Assembly: GCA_945867245.1 (NCBI GenBank)
Contig: CAMBHQ010000049.1
Location: forward strand, 1 to 6,461
Length of the DNA stretch: 6,461 nt
Source of the DNA: an uncultured Porphyromonas sp.
Lineage (GTDB): Bacteria; Bacteroidota; Bacteroidia; Bacteroidales; Porphyromonadaceae
Reading direction: 5' to 3'
Shown here: one piece after another, positions 1-5,225 of the stretch
How the letters are laid out: each line of letters opens with the position of its first letter
Position numbering within the stretch: the stretch's first letter is position 1
Notes under the pieces: model-generated
The model's input: only the letters and a program-made list of their open reading frames with translations
Told to the model about the DNA's origin: nothing
Database searches by the model: none
Made by a program: the position numbers and the translations under genes

Positions 1-145
1 AATGCCCCACTTTCCAATAGTGAAAGAGCATATCGGCATTGGCCGATGCCACGATGCGCACCTGCGTTTGCTCAAGGTCTGCCCCGATGGCATGTGCGAT
101 AGGACTAAAGTCCTTGCGTTTGATGGCTGTTATTTCTTGTTTCAT
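1..145 (-). CDS. N-terminal fragment of a DUF1016/YhcG-type (PDDEXK nuclease family) protein, cut by the window edge
   Basis: Reading leftward from the ATG at 145, 48 codons stay open to the edge (MKQEITAIKRKDF...HYWKVGH). The stretch at residues 29-48, with its pattern VRIVASANADMLFHYWKVGH, resembles the start of the DUF1016 N-terminal domain, where a helix is followed by a [LF]xxYWxxG motif. Full-length members carry a C-terminal PDDEXK nuclease-like domain and are often accessory genes linked to restriction or mobile DNA; none of that part is visible here. The start lies 31 nt after the stop of the upstream EEP gene on the same strand, so read-through transcription is possible, but no functional link is implied. 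No Shine-Dalgarno or TAnnTTTG box is seen in the gap. The family call comes from motif memory on a short fragment. Confidence 0.6.
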   Translation of the reverse strand, partial: MKQEITAIKRKDFSPIAHAIGADLEQTQVRIVASANADMLFHYWKVGH

Positions 146-176
146 CGGTTATGATTGATTTTACCGCCACTGCCCG

Positions 177-1292
177 CTAGCCCTCCTTATCTAGGATATA
201 GGTATAGATAGGGTAGTGGTCGCTGCCACGGGCCGAGACATCAACCTCCGTCAAGATAGGCTCGAAGGCCGCCCCCACAAGGATGTGGTCGATACGCACC
301 CTGAAGTAACGACTGCGGAAGCTAATGCCTAGACCATTGCCCGCTGCCGTGAAGGCATTCGTCAGCCCCTCGCCAATCTTGCCCACGGCATAGGAGACGG
401 GCGTGTCGTTGAAGTCGCCACATACGATGACACGCTCGGAGCCAAGACGACGGATATACTCGCGGATGCGGTTCGCCTGATAGTTGTGCTGTAGGAAGGC
501 AGGCCCTAGGCGAGACTGCATGGCGTCCTTGAGGGCGAAGGCCTCGCCCTTGGCTACGAGTTCCATATACTCCTGTCCGGCCTGTGGAGGTAGACGAAAG
601 CTCTCCAAGTGTAGGTTGATAATCTTAGTGGGGCGTCCGTCTATATCGACGGTCCAGGCGGCTGCACCGTTGGTGGGGGAGTCGATGTCTAGGCGCTCGC
701 CCTCCGAGATAGGGTAGCGAGAGAGTATCATCAGGCGCGAGCCTCCTGCCTGCGACGCGATGGTTTGCCTATGCGGATACTTGCCCCCGAGGTAGGCGCC
801 TATCTGCGCCTCGGTAACGCTCCAGTCGCTGTTGTCGGCCGTGAGCGCCTCCTGCAGGCAGATGATGTCGGCATCGCAGCTGCGTAGATAGAGTAGGCAC
901 TTATTGGGCTTGCGTGCCGAGTGCCTAGCGAAGCCGAATGCACAGACGTTGTAGCTCAGTACCTTGAGGGGCTTCGTCTCGCCTTGCTGACCGAGGACCT
1001 CGCGTGTGGCGGAGCGGTTGATGGGGAAGTAGGCGCTGAGGCTAGGCCACGAGAGGGCATAGACGAGGCCTAGGGCTAGGAGCATCTGCCAGTGTAGGCG
1101 TAGTAGCCAGTAGAGCGTAACCAGTATCATCCCGCCCAAGAAGAGCGGGAAGGCCATACCCATCAGGGCTACCAGCTCGATGCGTGCAGGCGGTATCATC
1201 GGGGCCATAGAGGCCACGAGGTAGGGCAGCACAGCCACGAGGGTGAGGATATAACTCATATAGCGGAGTGCCGCACGGAGGTATCTAATCAT
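177..1292 (-). CDS. Membrane-anchored endonuclease/exonuclease/phosphatase (EEP) family protein
   Basis: This 371-residue protein has a hydrophobic N-terminal third with three likely membrane segments (about 12-32, 39-60 and 66-88), followed by a complete EEP (DNase I-like) domain from about residue 109. The expected metal and catalytic motifs are all present: SYN with N115, LQEA with E148, NLHLES with H228, GDFND with D293 and N295, RIDHI with D335/H336, and the terminal GSDHYP with D358/H359. The fold cleaves phosphodiester or phosphomonoester bonds using a divalent metal; the substrate (nucleic acid, lipid headgroup or inositol phosphate) cannot be read from sequence. Placement in the membrane suggests the catalytic domain sits at the envelope, but its side is not determined. 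The gene starts 17 nt after the second rhomboid gene and is probably co-transcribed with both rhomboids, an arrangement I recall from other Bacteroidales. The family assignment is firm; the physiological role is unknown. Confidence 0.88.
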   Translation of the reverse strand: MIRYLRAALRYMSYILTLVAVLPYLVASMAPMIPPARIELVALMGMAFPLFLGGMILVTLYWLLRLHWQMLLALGLVYALSWPSLSAYFPINRSATREVLGQQGETKPLKVLSYNVCAFGFARHSARKPNKCLLYLRSCDADIICLQEALTADNSDWSVTEAQIGAYLGGKYPHRQTIASQAGGSRLMILSRYPISEGERLDIDSPTNGAAAWTVDIDGRPTKIINLHLESFRLPPQAGQEYMELVAKGEAFALKDAMQSRLGPAFLQHNYQANRIREYIRRLGSERVIVCGDFNDTPVSYAVGKIGEGLTNAFTAAGNGLGISFRSRYFRVRIDHILVGAAFEPILTEVDVSARGSDHYPIYTYILDKEG

Positions 1293-1309
1293 ATCGTTGT
1301 TCCATAGCC

Positions 1310-2047
1310 TTAGAGCTTATGGAGGTAGTCTTTTTCGTCATTGCTTAGGCTCTTGTAGCCACTATTGCGCAGCTTGTCGAGGATGCGCTCTCGCTCGCTA
1401 GGGTCCTGCGTCTGCGTGCTGTGGCGACGTTGCCACAGAGCTCCTAAGGCTCCCGCTACGGCCCCGCCTAGGTGCGCTAGTCCGCCCCCGATATTATCGC
1501 TGAGAACGAGGACGCTCAGCGCATAGCAGAGGCTGATAAAGAGGAGGAAGTTAATCCTATAACGTCCGCCGAGGCGTATTCGTCTACGTGGATGCAGACA
1601 GCCGATATAGAAGGCTAGGGCGCATATCCCTGCCGAGGGCCCGATGATGCCGTAGAGGGTAGCGCCCGAGAGTAGGTAGCTCAGCCAGCCGATGCACAGG
1701 CTATAGCAGAGGGCCCCCGCCAGCGAGCCGAGGCCGAAGACCAATAGGTAGCGCCAGCCACTTAGCCTCAGACGCTCGTATTGCTGAGCCAGTAGCCAGA
1801 GGATGAGGGCATTGACGACGAGCGTCTCGCCCCGCTGATGCATCCACGGGTAGCTAATTATCCCCCAGGGGTATCGGGCGAAGCCGTCCAGCCCAGGGGC
1901 ATAGACGAGGGCATCGCTCCACAGTGGGGCCAGCTGTCCCGAGCGCAGGGCTAGGTATAGGCCGAGGGCGCTCGCCACGAAGAGGGCGAGCATCACTAGG
2001 AGCATAGCCCCTGCTACGAAGCTCGGGCTAAGGTCTTGTCGCTTCAT
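1310..2047 (-). CDS. Rhomboid family intramembrane serine protease (second of tandem pair)
   Basis: The protein has 245 residues from the ATG at 2047; a GTG one codon upstream (2050) is also in frame, but ATG is the likelier start. It is a polytopic membrane protein with the rhomboid dyad: Ser138 in a GPSAG motif and His192 in AHLGG. The oxyanion-site Asn is kept (N79 in VVNALILW), with a His nine residues before it (H70), but the second His of the usual HxxxxHxxxN pattern is Thr75. That His is not the catalytic one, so activity is plausible but should be tested. After the last membrane helix comes a soluble basic tail (about 206-245) ending in an ILDKLRNSGYKSLSNDEKD-like helix, typical of Bacteroidota rhomboids. 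It follows the other rhomboid gene by only 6 nt, so translational coupling is likely. Rhomboids cleave membrane-protein substrates within the bilayer; the target here is unknown. Confidence 0.88.
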   Translation of the reverse strand: MKRQDLSPSFVAGAMLLVMLALFVASALGLYLALRSGQLAPLWSDALVYAPGLDGFARYPWGIISYPWMHQRGETLVVNALILWLLAQQYERLRLSGWRYLLVFGLGSLAGALCYSLCIGWLSYLLSGATLYGIIGPSAGICALAFYIGCLHPRRRIRLGGRYRINFLLFISLCYALSVLVLSDNIGGGLAHLGGAVAGALGALWQRRHSTQTQDPSERERILDKLRNSGYKSLSNDEKDYLHKL

Positions 2048-2053
2048 CACGCC

Positions 2054-2770
2054 TTAGTATGCTCTGTGCCTACGGCGCCAGAGGTATATCAGGATACCCC
2101 CGCCTATCATACCCCCAAGGTGTGCGAAGTGGGCTATCTGCGAGCCAGTGCTATGCACGCCCATAAACAATTCGTAGAGCCCTAGGCCGACGACGAAGTA
2201 TTTGGCCTTGATAGGCACGGGGATGGGGAAGAAGACGAAGACTTCCTCGGGGAACATCACGCCCGTAGCCAAGAGCAGTCCGAAGATAGCGCCCGAGGCC
2301 CCGACGGTCAGTGGAAGGTTCAGTAGTTCGCGCCCTAGGACGACGAGGCCATTGCCGACCTGTACCATCTGGTCGCTGTAGGCGACGACCTGATGGAGGT
2401 CCAGATACCAGACGGCTTGCTGTGTGAGAGCAGCCGTTAGGCCCGTGGCTAGATAGTAGAGGATATAACGTTGCTCGCCCCAGTAGCGCTCGATATTGCT
2501 GCCGATGATCCAGAGCATAAACATATTGTTGAGCAAGTGGCCGATGCCCTGCGTGCTGTGCAGGAACATATAGCTCAGGAGCTGATAGGGCGCGAACTTA
2601 TCCGCCTCCCAGTAGTGCATACCTAGGAGGTCGGTGATATTTATCCCGATGCGTGCTGGGCCTATCTGTTGTAGTAGCCACAGGACGACATTGAGGAAGA
2701 GCAGTATGCGGGTAACGCGCGGTGCGAAGCGGTCGAGCCCCGTAGGCTCTGGTGCGTAGTGGTATTGCAT
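2054..2770 (-). CDS. Rhomboid family intramembrane serine protease (first of tandem pair)
   Basis: This 238-residue polytopic membrane protein carries the full set of rhomboid motifs: H71 and H78 followed by N81/N82 in HLLNNMFMLW, the nucleophile Ser159 in GASG, and His217 in AHLGG. The segment between the second helix and the GASG helix (about 119-153) is longer than in GlpG-type enzymes, as is usual in Bacteroidota members. Hydrophobic segments lie near 21-38, 64-90, 102-118, 155-172, 188-206 and 213-231, with a short basic C-terminus. Compared with its neighbour it has the more canonical active-site region. It is the promoter-proximal gene of the leftward operon. The ATG at 2770 keeps the whole first membrane helix, and the next Met is residue 51, so this start is the only sensible one. 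The promoter-like box ends four bases before it. Confidence 0.9.
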   Translation of the reverse strand: MQYHYAPEPTGLDRFAPRVTRILLFLNVVLWLLQQIGPARIGINITDLLGMHYWEADKFAPYQLLSYMFLHSTQGIGHLLNNMFMLWIIGSNIERYWGEQRYILYYLATGLTAALTQQAVWYLDLHQVVAYSDQMVQVGNGLVVLGRELLNLPLTVGASGAIFGLLLATGVMFPEEVFVFFPIPVPIKAKYFVVGLGLYELFMGVHSTGSQIAHFAHLGGMIGGGILIYLWRRRHRAY

Positions 2771-2774
2771 ACTG

Positions 2775-2782
2775 CAAAGTTA
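2775..2782 (-). promoter_or_regulatory. Bacteroidota -7 promoter box for the rhomboid operon
   Basis: On the minus strand this reads TAACTTTG, an exact match to the Bacteroidota primary sigma factor -7 consensus TAnnTTTG. It is the only minus-strand match I found in the window, and it lies just upstream of the first gene of the leftward operon. No TTTG -33 element is evident at the expected distance. The box ends only 4 bases before the ATG at 2770, so transcription would begin at or within a few bases of the start codon, predicting a leaderless or near-leaderless mRNA. Confidence 0.6.
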
Positions 2783-2788
2783 CGAAAT

Positions 2789-2850
2789 AGTGGTCAGTGG
2801 GTGGATAGTCAGTGGGCAGTGGCTAGTGGTCGGTGGGCAGTGGGGGGTGG
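2789..2850 (+). repeat. Degenerate tandem heptamer array, left block (AGTGGKC-type)
   Basis: About eight consecutive 7-bp units related to AGTGGTC: AGTGGTC, AGTGGGT, an 8-bp divergent unit, AGTGGGC, AGTGGCT, AGTGGTC, GGTGGGC, then AGTGG running into a G-rich end. The register holds from 2811 to about 2843. It has the same orientation as the block at 2949 and is inverted relative to the block at 2996. It carries no reading frame of interest and begins 7 bp beyond the rhomboid promoter box. Confidence 0.8.
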
Positions 2851-2876
2851 CTCTCTAATAGACGGCCCATTGGCGA

Positions 2877-2908
2877 CCTATTAGGCGGCCAAGTGGCCGC
2901 CTAATAGG
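2877..2908. repeat. Perfect 14-bp inverted repeat with 4-nt loop
   Basis: CCTATTAGGCGGCC at 2877-2890 is followed by AAGT at 2891-2894 and the exact reverse complement at 2895-2908. The arms are long, GC-rich at the loop end and without mismatch, giving a very stable hairpin or cruciform. There is no T-tract on either side, and it lies between two outward-facing promoters, so it is not an obvious terminator for either neighbouring gene. Confidence 0.92.
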
Positions 2909-2930
2909 CAGACGATCGTCCGCCTACTAG
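2901..2930. repeat. Overlapping imperfect 30-bp palindrome
   Basis: CTAATAGGCAGACGA (2901-2915) abuts TCGTCCGCCTACTAG (2916-2930). The arms are complementary at 13 of 15 positions, and the centre GACGATCGTC (2911-2920) is a perfect palindrome. Its left arm reuses the right arm of the 14-bp hairpin at 2877-2908, so the two structures are mutually exclusive as hairpins or cruciforms. Confidence 0.82.
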
Positions 2931-2948
2931 GTGGCCAAGTGGGGGGCT

Positions 2949-2983
2949 AGTGGGCAGTGGTCAGTGAGCAGTGGTCAGTGGCT
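2949..2983 (+). repeat. Tandem heptamer array, middle block (five in-register units)
   Basis: Five consecutive 7-bp units in perfect register: AGTGGGC, AGTGGTC, AGTGAGC, AGTGGTC, AGTGGCT. Each differs from AGTGGTC by at most two bases. Together with the inverted block starting at 2996 it forms a long imperfect inverted repeat around a short spacer (about 2984-2995). Confidence 0.88.
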
Positions 2984-2995
2984 GGCGCACTACCT

Positions 2996-3051
2996 GCCCA
3001 CTAGCCACCGACCACTGATCACCGACCACTGATCACCAGCCACTGTCCACT
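2996..3051 (-). repeat. Tandem heptamer array, right block, inverted orientation (eight units)
   Basis: Read on the minus strand there are eight in-register units: AGTGGAC, AGTGGCT, GGTGATC, AGTGGTC, GGTGATC, AGTGGTC, GGTGGCT, AGTGGGC. On the plus strand the 14-mer GACCACTGATCACC occurs twice in perfect tandem (3010-3023 and 3024-3037), which suggests recent slippage or recombination within the array. The array ends about 30 bp before the fabI promoter box. Confidence 0.88.
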
Positions 3052-3081
3052 GCCTACGAGCCTACTCTTACACAAAATGCG

Positions 3082-3089
3082 TACCTTTG
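3082..3089 (+). promoter_or_regulatory. Bacteroidota -7 promoter box for fabI
   Basis: TACCTTTG matches TAnnTTTG exactly. Transcription would start near 3093-3096, giving an A-rich leader of about 30 nt without a Shine-Dalgarno sequence, as is usual in this phylum. No TTTG -33 box is clear. In the -33 region there is instead a short direct repeat, GCCTAC at 3052-3057 and 3060-3065, whose role is unknown. Confidence 0.7.
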
Positions 3090-3125
3090 TGCTAGAGATT
3101 GATTAACAAAGACAAACAACGAACT

Positions 3126-3953
3126 ATGAGCTATAATCTACTAGCCGGTAAGGTGGGTATCATCTTCGGCGCGCTCAATGAGCAATCTATCGCTTGGCGT
3201 GTGGCCGAACGTGCCGTACAAGAAGGCGCCAAAATCATTATGACCAACACCGCTATGGCTATCCGCCTCGGTAACCTTACCGAGCTCGCTGCTAGCATAG
3301 GCGCCGAAGTAGTGCCTGCCGATGCTACCAGCGAAGAAGACCTAGCTACGGTCTTCAACGTGGCTATGGAGCGCTTCGGTCGCCCCGTGGACTTCGTGCT
3401 ACACTCTATCGGTATGAGCCCCAACGTGCGCAAGGAACGTGCCTACGACAACCTCGACTACAAGTTCCTACAGACGACCCTCGATGTCTCGGCTATCAGC
3501 TTCCACAAGATGCTACAGACGGCCAAGAAGCTCGATGCCATCGCTCAGGGCGGTAGCGTAGTAGCCCTCAGCTACATCGCTGCTCAGCGTACATTCCTCG
3601 GCTATGGCGATATGGCCGATGCCAAGAGCCTACTGGAGTCTATCGCACGTAGCTTCGGTTACTACTACGGCCGCGAGAAGGGCGTACGTATCAATACGGT
3701 ATCGCAGTCGCCTACGATGACGACAGCCGGTAGTGGCGTCAAGGGTATGACCGCCCTGCTGGACTTCGCCGAGGAGCTCTCTCCTCTGGGTAATGCTACA
3801 GCGGAGGACTGCGCAGACTACTGCATCACGCTCTTTAGCGACCTGACGCGCAAGATTACCATGCAGAACCTCTTCAACGACGGGGGCTTCAGCTCTATGG
3901 GTATGAGCCAGGAGGCTATCGATGCCTTCATGCGTGGTCTAGAGAAGAAGTAA
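3126..3953 (+). CDS. fabI: Enoyl-[acyl-carrier-protein] reductase (NADH), FabI
   Basis: FabI reduces the trans-2 double bond of enoyl-ACP in the last step of each elongation cycle of type II fatty acid synthesis, in the cytoplasm as a tetramer. The protein has 275 residues from the ATG at 3126, opening MSYNLLAGKVGIIFG as expected; an in-frame TTG at 3099 would add nine unlikely residues and falls almost on the predicted transcription start. Visible features are the short-chain reductase nucleotide site (G11-IIFGALNEQSIAW), D66 in the adenine pocket, HSIG at 93-96, and the FabI active site with Y150, Y160 and K167 (Y-x6-K spacing). The SYIAAQRTFLGYGDMADAK form is the Bacteroidota type. It is preceded by its own promoter and followed by two hairpins, so it may be monocistronic. 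FabI is the known target of triclosan and related inhibitors; sensitivity cannot be judged here. Confidence 0.96.
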   Translation: MSYNLLAGKVGIIFGALNEQSIAWRVAERAVQEGAKIIMTNTAMAIRLGNLTELAASIGAEVVPADATSEEDLATVFNVAMERFGRPVDFVLHSIGMSPNVRKERAYDNLDYKFLQTTLDVSAISFHKMLQTAKKLDAIAQGGSVVALSYIAAQRTFLGYGDMADAKSLLESIARSFGYYYGREKGVRINTVSQSPTMTTAGSGVKGMTALLDFAEELSPLGNATAEDCADYCITLFSDLTRKITMQNLFNDGGFSSMGMSQEAIDAFMRGLEKK

Positions 3954-3967
3954 GACTTGCATACAGA

Positions 3968-3983
3968 GAGTCCCTAGGGGCTC
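3968..3983 (+). other. Small hairpin after fabI
   Basis: GAGTCC at 3968-3973 pairs with GGGCTC at 3978-3983 around the loop CTAG, giving six pairs of which one is G-U. It sits 15 bp after the fabI stop and has no T-tract. It may help stabilise the fabI 3' end or end transcription together with the next, stronger hairpin; it could also be chance. Confidence 0.4.
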
Positions 3984-3998
3984 CATCTATATACTATA

Positions 3999-4031
3999 GC
4001 CAGCACATAGCCGGAGAGGCTGTGTGCTGGC
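3999..4031 (+). terminator. 14-bp hairpin between fabI and the HAD gene, possible terminator without U-tract
   Basis: GCCAGCACATAGCC (3999-4012) pairs with GGCTGTGTGCTGGC (4018-4031) around the loop GGAGA. All 14 positions pair, one as G-U. It lies 45 bp after the fabI stop and ends 23 bp before the ATG of the HAD gene. The downstream bases are A-rich rather than T-rich, so this is not a classical intrinsic terminator. It could instead be an mRNA processing or stability element, or a structured leader for the HAD gene, since no TAnnTTTG box is seen in this spacer. Confidence 0.5.
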
Positions 4032-4054
4032 ATAACTATAAACAAGAGACAATT

Positions 4055-4492
4055 ATGGTTATTGCCGTAGACTTCGACGGTACAATAGTGAAACATCGTT
4101 ATCCCGCTATCGGGGAGGAGATACCCTTCGCAGTGCAGACGCTGCGTATGCTGCAGCAGGACGGGCATCGCCTTATCTTGTGGACGGTGCGCGAGCGCGA
4201 AGAGCTGGAGGCGGCCGTGCGCTGGTGTCGTGCCAAGGGGCTAGAGTTCTATGCTGTCAATAGCGACTTCCCCGAGGAGCAGGAGGGACATCGCAATTAC
4301 TCGCGCAAGCTCAAAGCCGACCTATTCATCGACGACCGCAGTTTCGGTGGTCTGCCCGAGTGGGGGATGATTTACCACCGCATCAAGGCGGGCAAGGCTC
4401 TCGATGGCGACTGGGATCGTCTGAGCCTGATGGATGACGAATACGAGCGCCCTCGCAAGAAGGGCTTTTGGGCCCGCCTTTTCGGAGAATAA
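4055..4492 (+). CDS. Small HAD-superfamily hydrolase, BT0820-like
   Basis: This 145-residue protein is little more than a minimal HAD core without an obvious cap domain. Motif I is VDFDGT (nucleophile D6, general acid D8), motif II is the Thr in LWTVRE (T44), motif III is probably K85 in SRKLKADL, and motif IV is FIDDRS (D93/D94). This set predicts Mg-dependent phosphohydrolase chemistry through an aspartyl-phosphate. The length and the signatures LILWTVRE and VNSDFPEE fit the short HAD family typified by BT0820 of Bacteroides thetaiotaomicron, for which I know no established substrate. The C-terminus (about 133-145) is basic and aromatic. The ATG at 4055 places motif I at residues 5-10, as is normal; an in-frame GTG at 4022 lies inside the upstream hairpin and is rejected. 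The DUF4271 gene follows after 22 nt, suggesting co-transcription. Confidence 0.85.
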   Translation: MVIAVDFDGTIVKHRYPAIGEEIPFAVQTLRMLQQDGHRLILWTVREREELEAAVRWCRAKGLEFYAVNSDFPEEQEGHRNYSRKLKADLFIDDRSFGGLPEWGMIYHRIKAGKALDGDWDRLSLMDDEYERPRKKGFWARLFGE

Positions 4493-4514
4493 GGTGCCGG
4501 CTGTAGGGCCTTAG

Positions 4515-5210
4515 ATGAGCGAGAACGTGTTTTGGCAGGGGCAAGCAGAGCTTGATATCCTTTACATAGTGGTATTCCTAGGGTGGGGCCTAAGCCTCAT
4601 CCTAGCTCTCTTGTTGCCTGGTCTTACGCTGGTGGCCCTAGAGTCGTATCGTTACAAGCGTACCGATGCCATCGGGCTGTACATAGGGCGCTTTTTGCCC
4701 TACTCACTCTTTGATACCTTGGTGTCGCTGACGCGAGCGCTCTTCATCACGTCGACGCTACTGTCCTACCTGCGTGGGGAGTCTTGGTGGGCGACACACG
4801 GAGGGGGCGAGCGCCTATTGCTGTATCACTTGCTGGGGGTATTGGCGCTGATGTCTCTCGACCTACTACGCCGAGGGTCCTATGCGCTGTGGGCCTATAC
4901 CTTCATGCCCCCGCTGGCCGCTAGGCACCTCGATGCGGACCGCCTGATGATTAGCTATGCTACCTTGCCCCTCTTGCTGATGTTGCCTCTGGCCGCCATG
5001 CAGGCAGCTCTGAGTCTGCCTGCGCTTATTGCGCTCATCTCTGTGCTAGCTTTGGGGTCTTTATTGCGTATTGTGCAGGTTTTCCGACGATTAGTGGGCT
5101 CTAGCGATGGTTATGTTTATGTTTTTTTGTACCTTTGCACCCACGAATTACTTCCGTGGGCTGTTGTAGCCCTGATTGTTCGGTTTGCCTCTCAAGGGGT
5201 GTTGGGTTAA
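4515..5210 (+). CDS. DUF4271 integral membrane protein
   Basis: This 231-residue protein is strongly hydrophobic, with likely membrane segments near 14-42, 66-86, 101-117, 146-165, 168-189 and 199-225. The C-terminal signature YVFLYLCTHELLPW matches the conserved [FY]LYLCTxE[IL]xP ending of the DUF4271 family, found in Bacteroidota. I know of no established function. Its position just before the hemD-like gene and rnpA is the arrangement I recall from other Bacteroidales genomes. The last 120 bases switch from GC-rich codons to a T-rich run (about 5110-5137) that contains a perfect promoter-like box, so this end of the gene may double as regulatory DNA for the next gene. The start at 4515 keeps the first membrane segment intact. 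Confidence 0.82.
   Translation: MSENVFWQGQAELDILYIVVFLGWGLSLILALLLPGLTLVALESYRYKRTDAIGLYIGRFLPYSLFDTLVSLTRALFITSTLLSYLRGESWWATHGGGERLLLYHLLGVLALMSLDLLRRGSYALWAYTFMPPLAARHLDADRLMISYATLPLLLMLPLAAMQAALSLPALIALISVLALGSLLRIVQVFRRLVGSSDGYVYVFLYLCTHELLPWAVVALIVRFASQGVLG
5130..5137 (+). promoter_or_regulatory. Candidate internal promoter for hemD-rnpA inside the DUF4271 gene
   Basis: TACCTTTG is identical to the -7 box in front of fabI and lies in a locally T-rich stretch. It would start transcription near 5141-5144 and give hemD a leader of about 115 nt. The same bases encode YLC of the conserved DUF4271 ending, so part of the match could be coding constraint. A second, weaker candidate (TAGCTTTG, 5047-5054) lies further upstream in GC-rich surroundings. 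Confidence 0.5.
5140..5160 (+). other. Hairpin at the predicted 5' end of the hemD transcript
   Basis: CCCACG (5140-5145) pairs perfectly with CGTGGG (5155-5160) around a 9-nt loop. If transcription starts from the box at 5130-5137, this stem would form the very 5' end of the mRNA, where such stems often protect from decay. It also lies inside the DUF4271 coding region, so chance is possible. Confidence 0.4.
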
Positions 5211-5225
5211 ATAGTAAAAGAAAAG

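Larger units (their letters stand above)
2877..2942 (+). repeat. 20-bp direct repeat pair (18/20 identical)
   Basis: CCTATTAGGCGGCCAAGTGG (2877-2896) recurs as CCTACTAGGTGGCCAAGTGG (2923-2942), start to start 46 bp apart, with two C/T differences. The first copy forms one arm plus loop of the perfect hairpin. The second copy leads directly into the G-rich start of the second heptamer block. The copies suggest that the core module was duplicated and then drifted. Confidence 0.85.

Noticed and set aside
165..176. Isolated GGCAGTGGCGG-like copy of the heptamer on the minus strand upstream of the left-edge gene
   Set aside because: A single partial match of about 9 bases is expected by chance and is not arrayed.
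484..717. Open frame on the plus strand inside the EEP gene
   Set aside because: It lies antisense to a complete, motif-bearing gene, and its product resembles no family I know.
1285..1305. Six-codon upstream frame overlapping the EEP start on the minus strand
   Set aside because: An ATG at 1305 opens a short frame whose TAG overlaps the EEP start region. It could couple translation, but such short frames are common by chance and there is no supporting signal.
2789..3051. CRISPR-like array
   Set aside because: Units are 7 bp, directly abutting and degenerate, with no spacers and no cas genes.
2775..3090. Insertion sequence or MITE remnant suggested by inverted repeats
   Set aside because: No transposase frame, no clear terminal inverted repeats at matching outer ends and no target-site duplication. 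A small non-autonomous repeat family cannot be fully excluded without genome comparison.
3099..3125. Upstream TTG start for FabI adding nine residues
   Set aside because: FabI proteins begin at the MSYNLL position, and the TTG falls almost on the predicted transcription start.
3131..3433. Open frame antisense to fabI
   Set aside because: A shadow of the fabI codon pattern, with low-complexity composition and no recognisable domain.
3974..4168. Leftward small frame across the fabI-HAD spacer
   Set aside because: It covers the hairpin and the start of the HAD gene in antisense and has no recognisable product.
5047..5054. TAGCTTTG as a second promoter in the DUF4271 gene
   Set aside because: It matches the TAnnTTTG pattern but sits in GC-rich coding DNA far from any gene start; probably chance.
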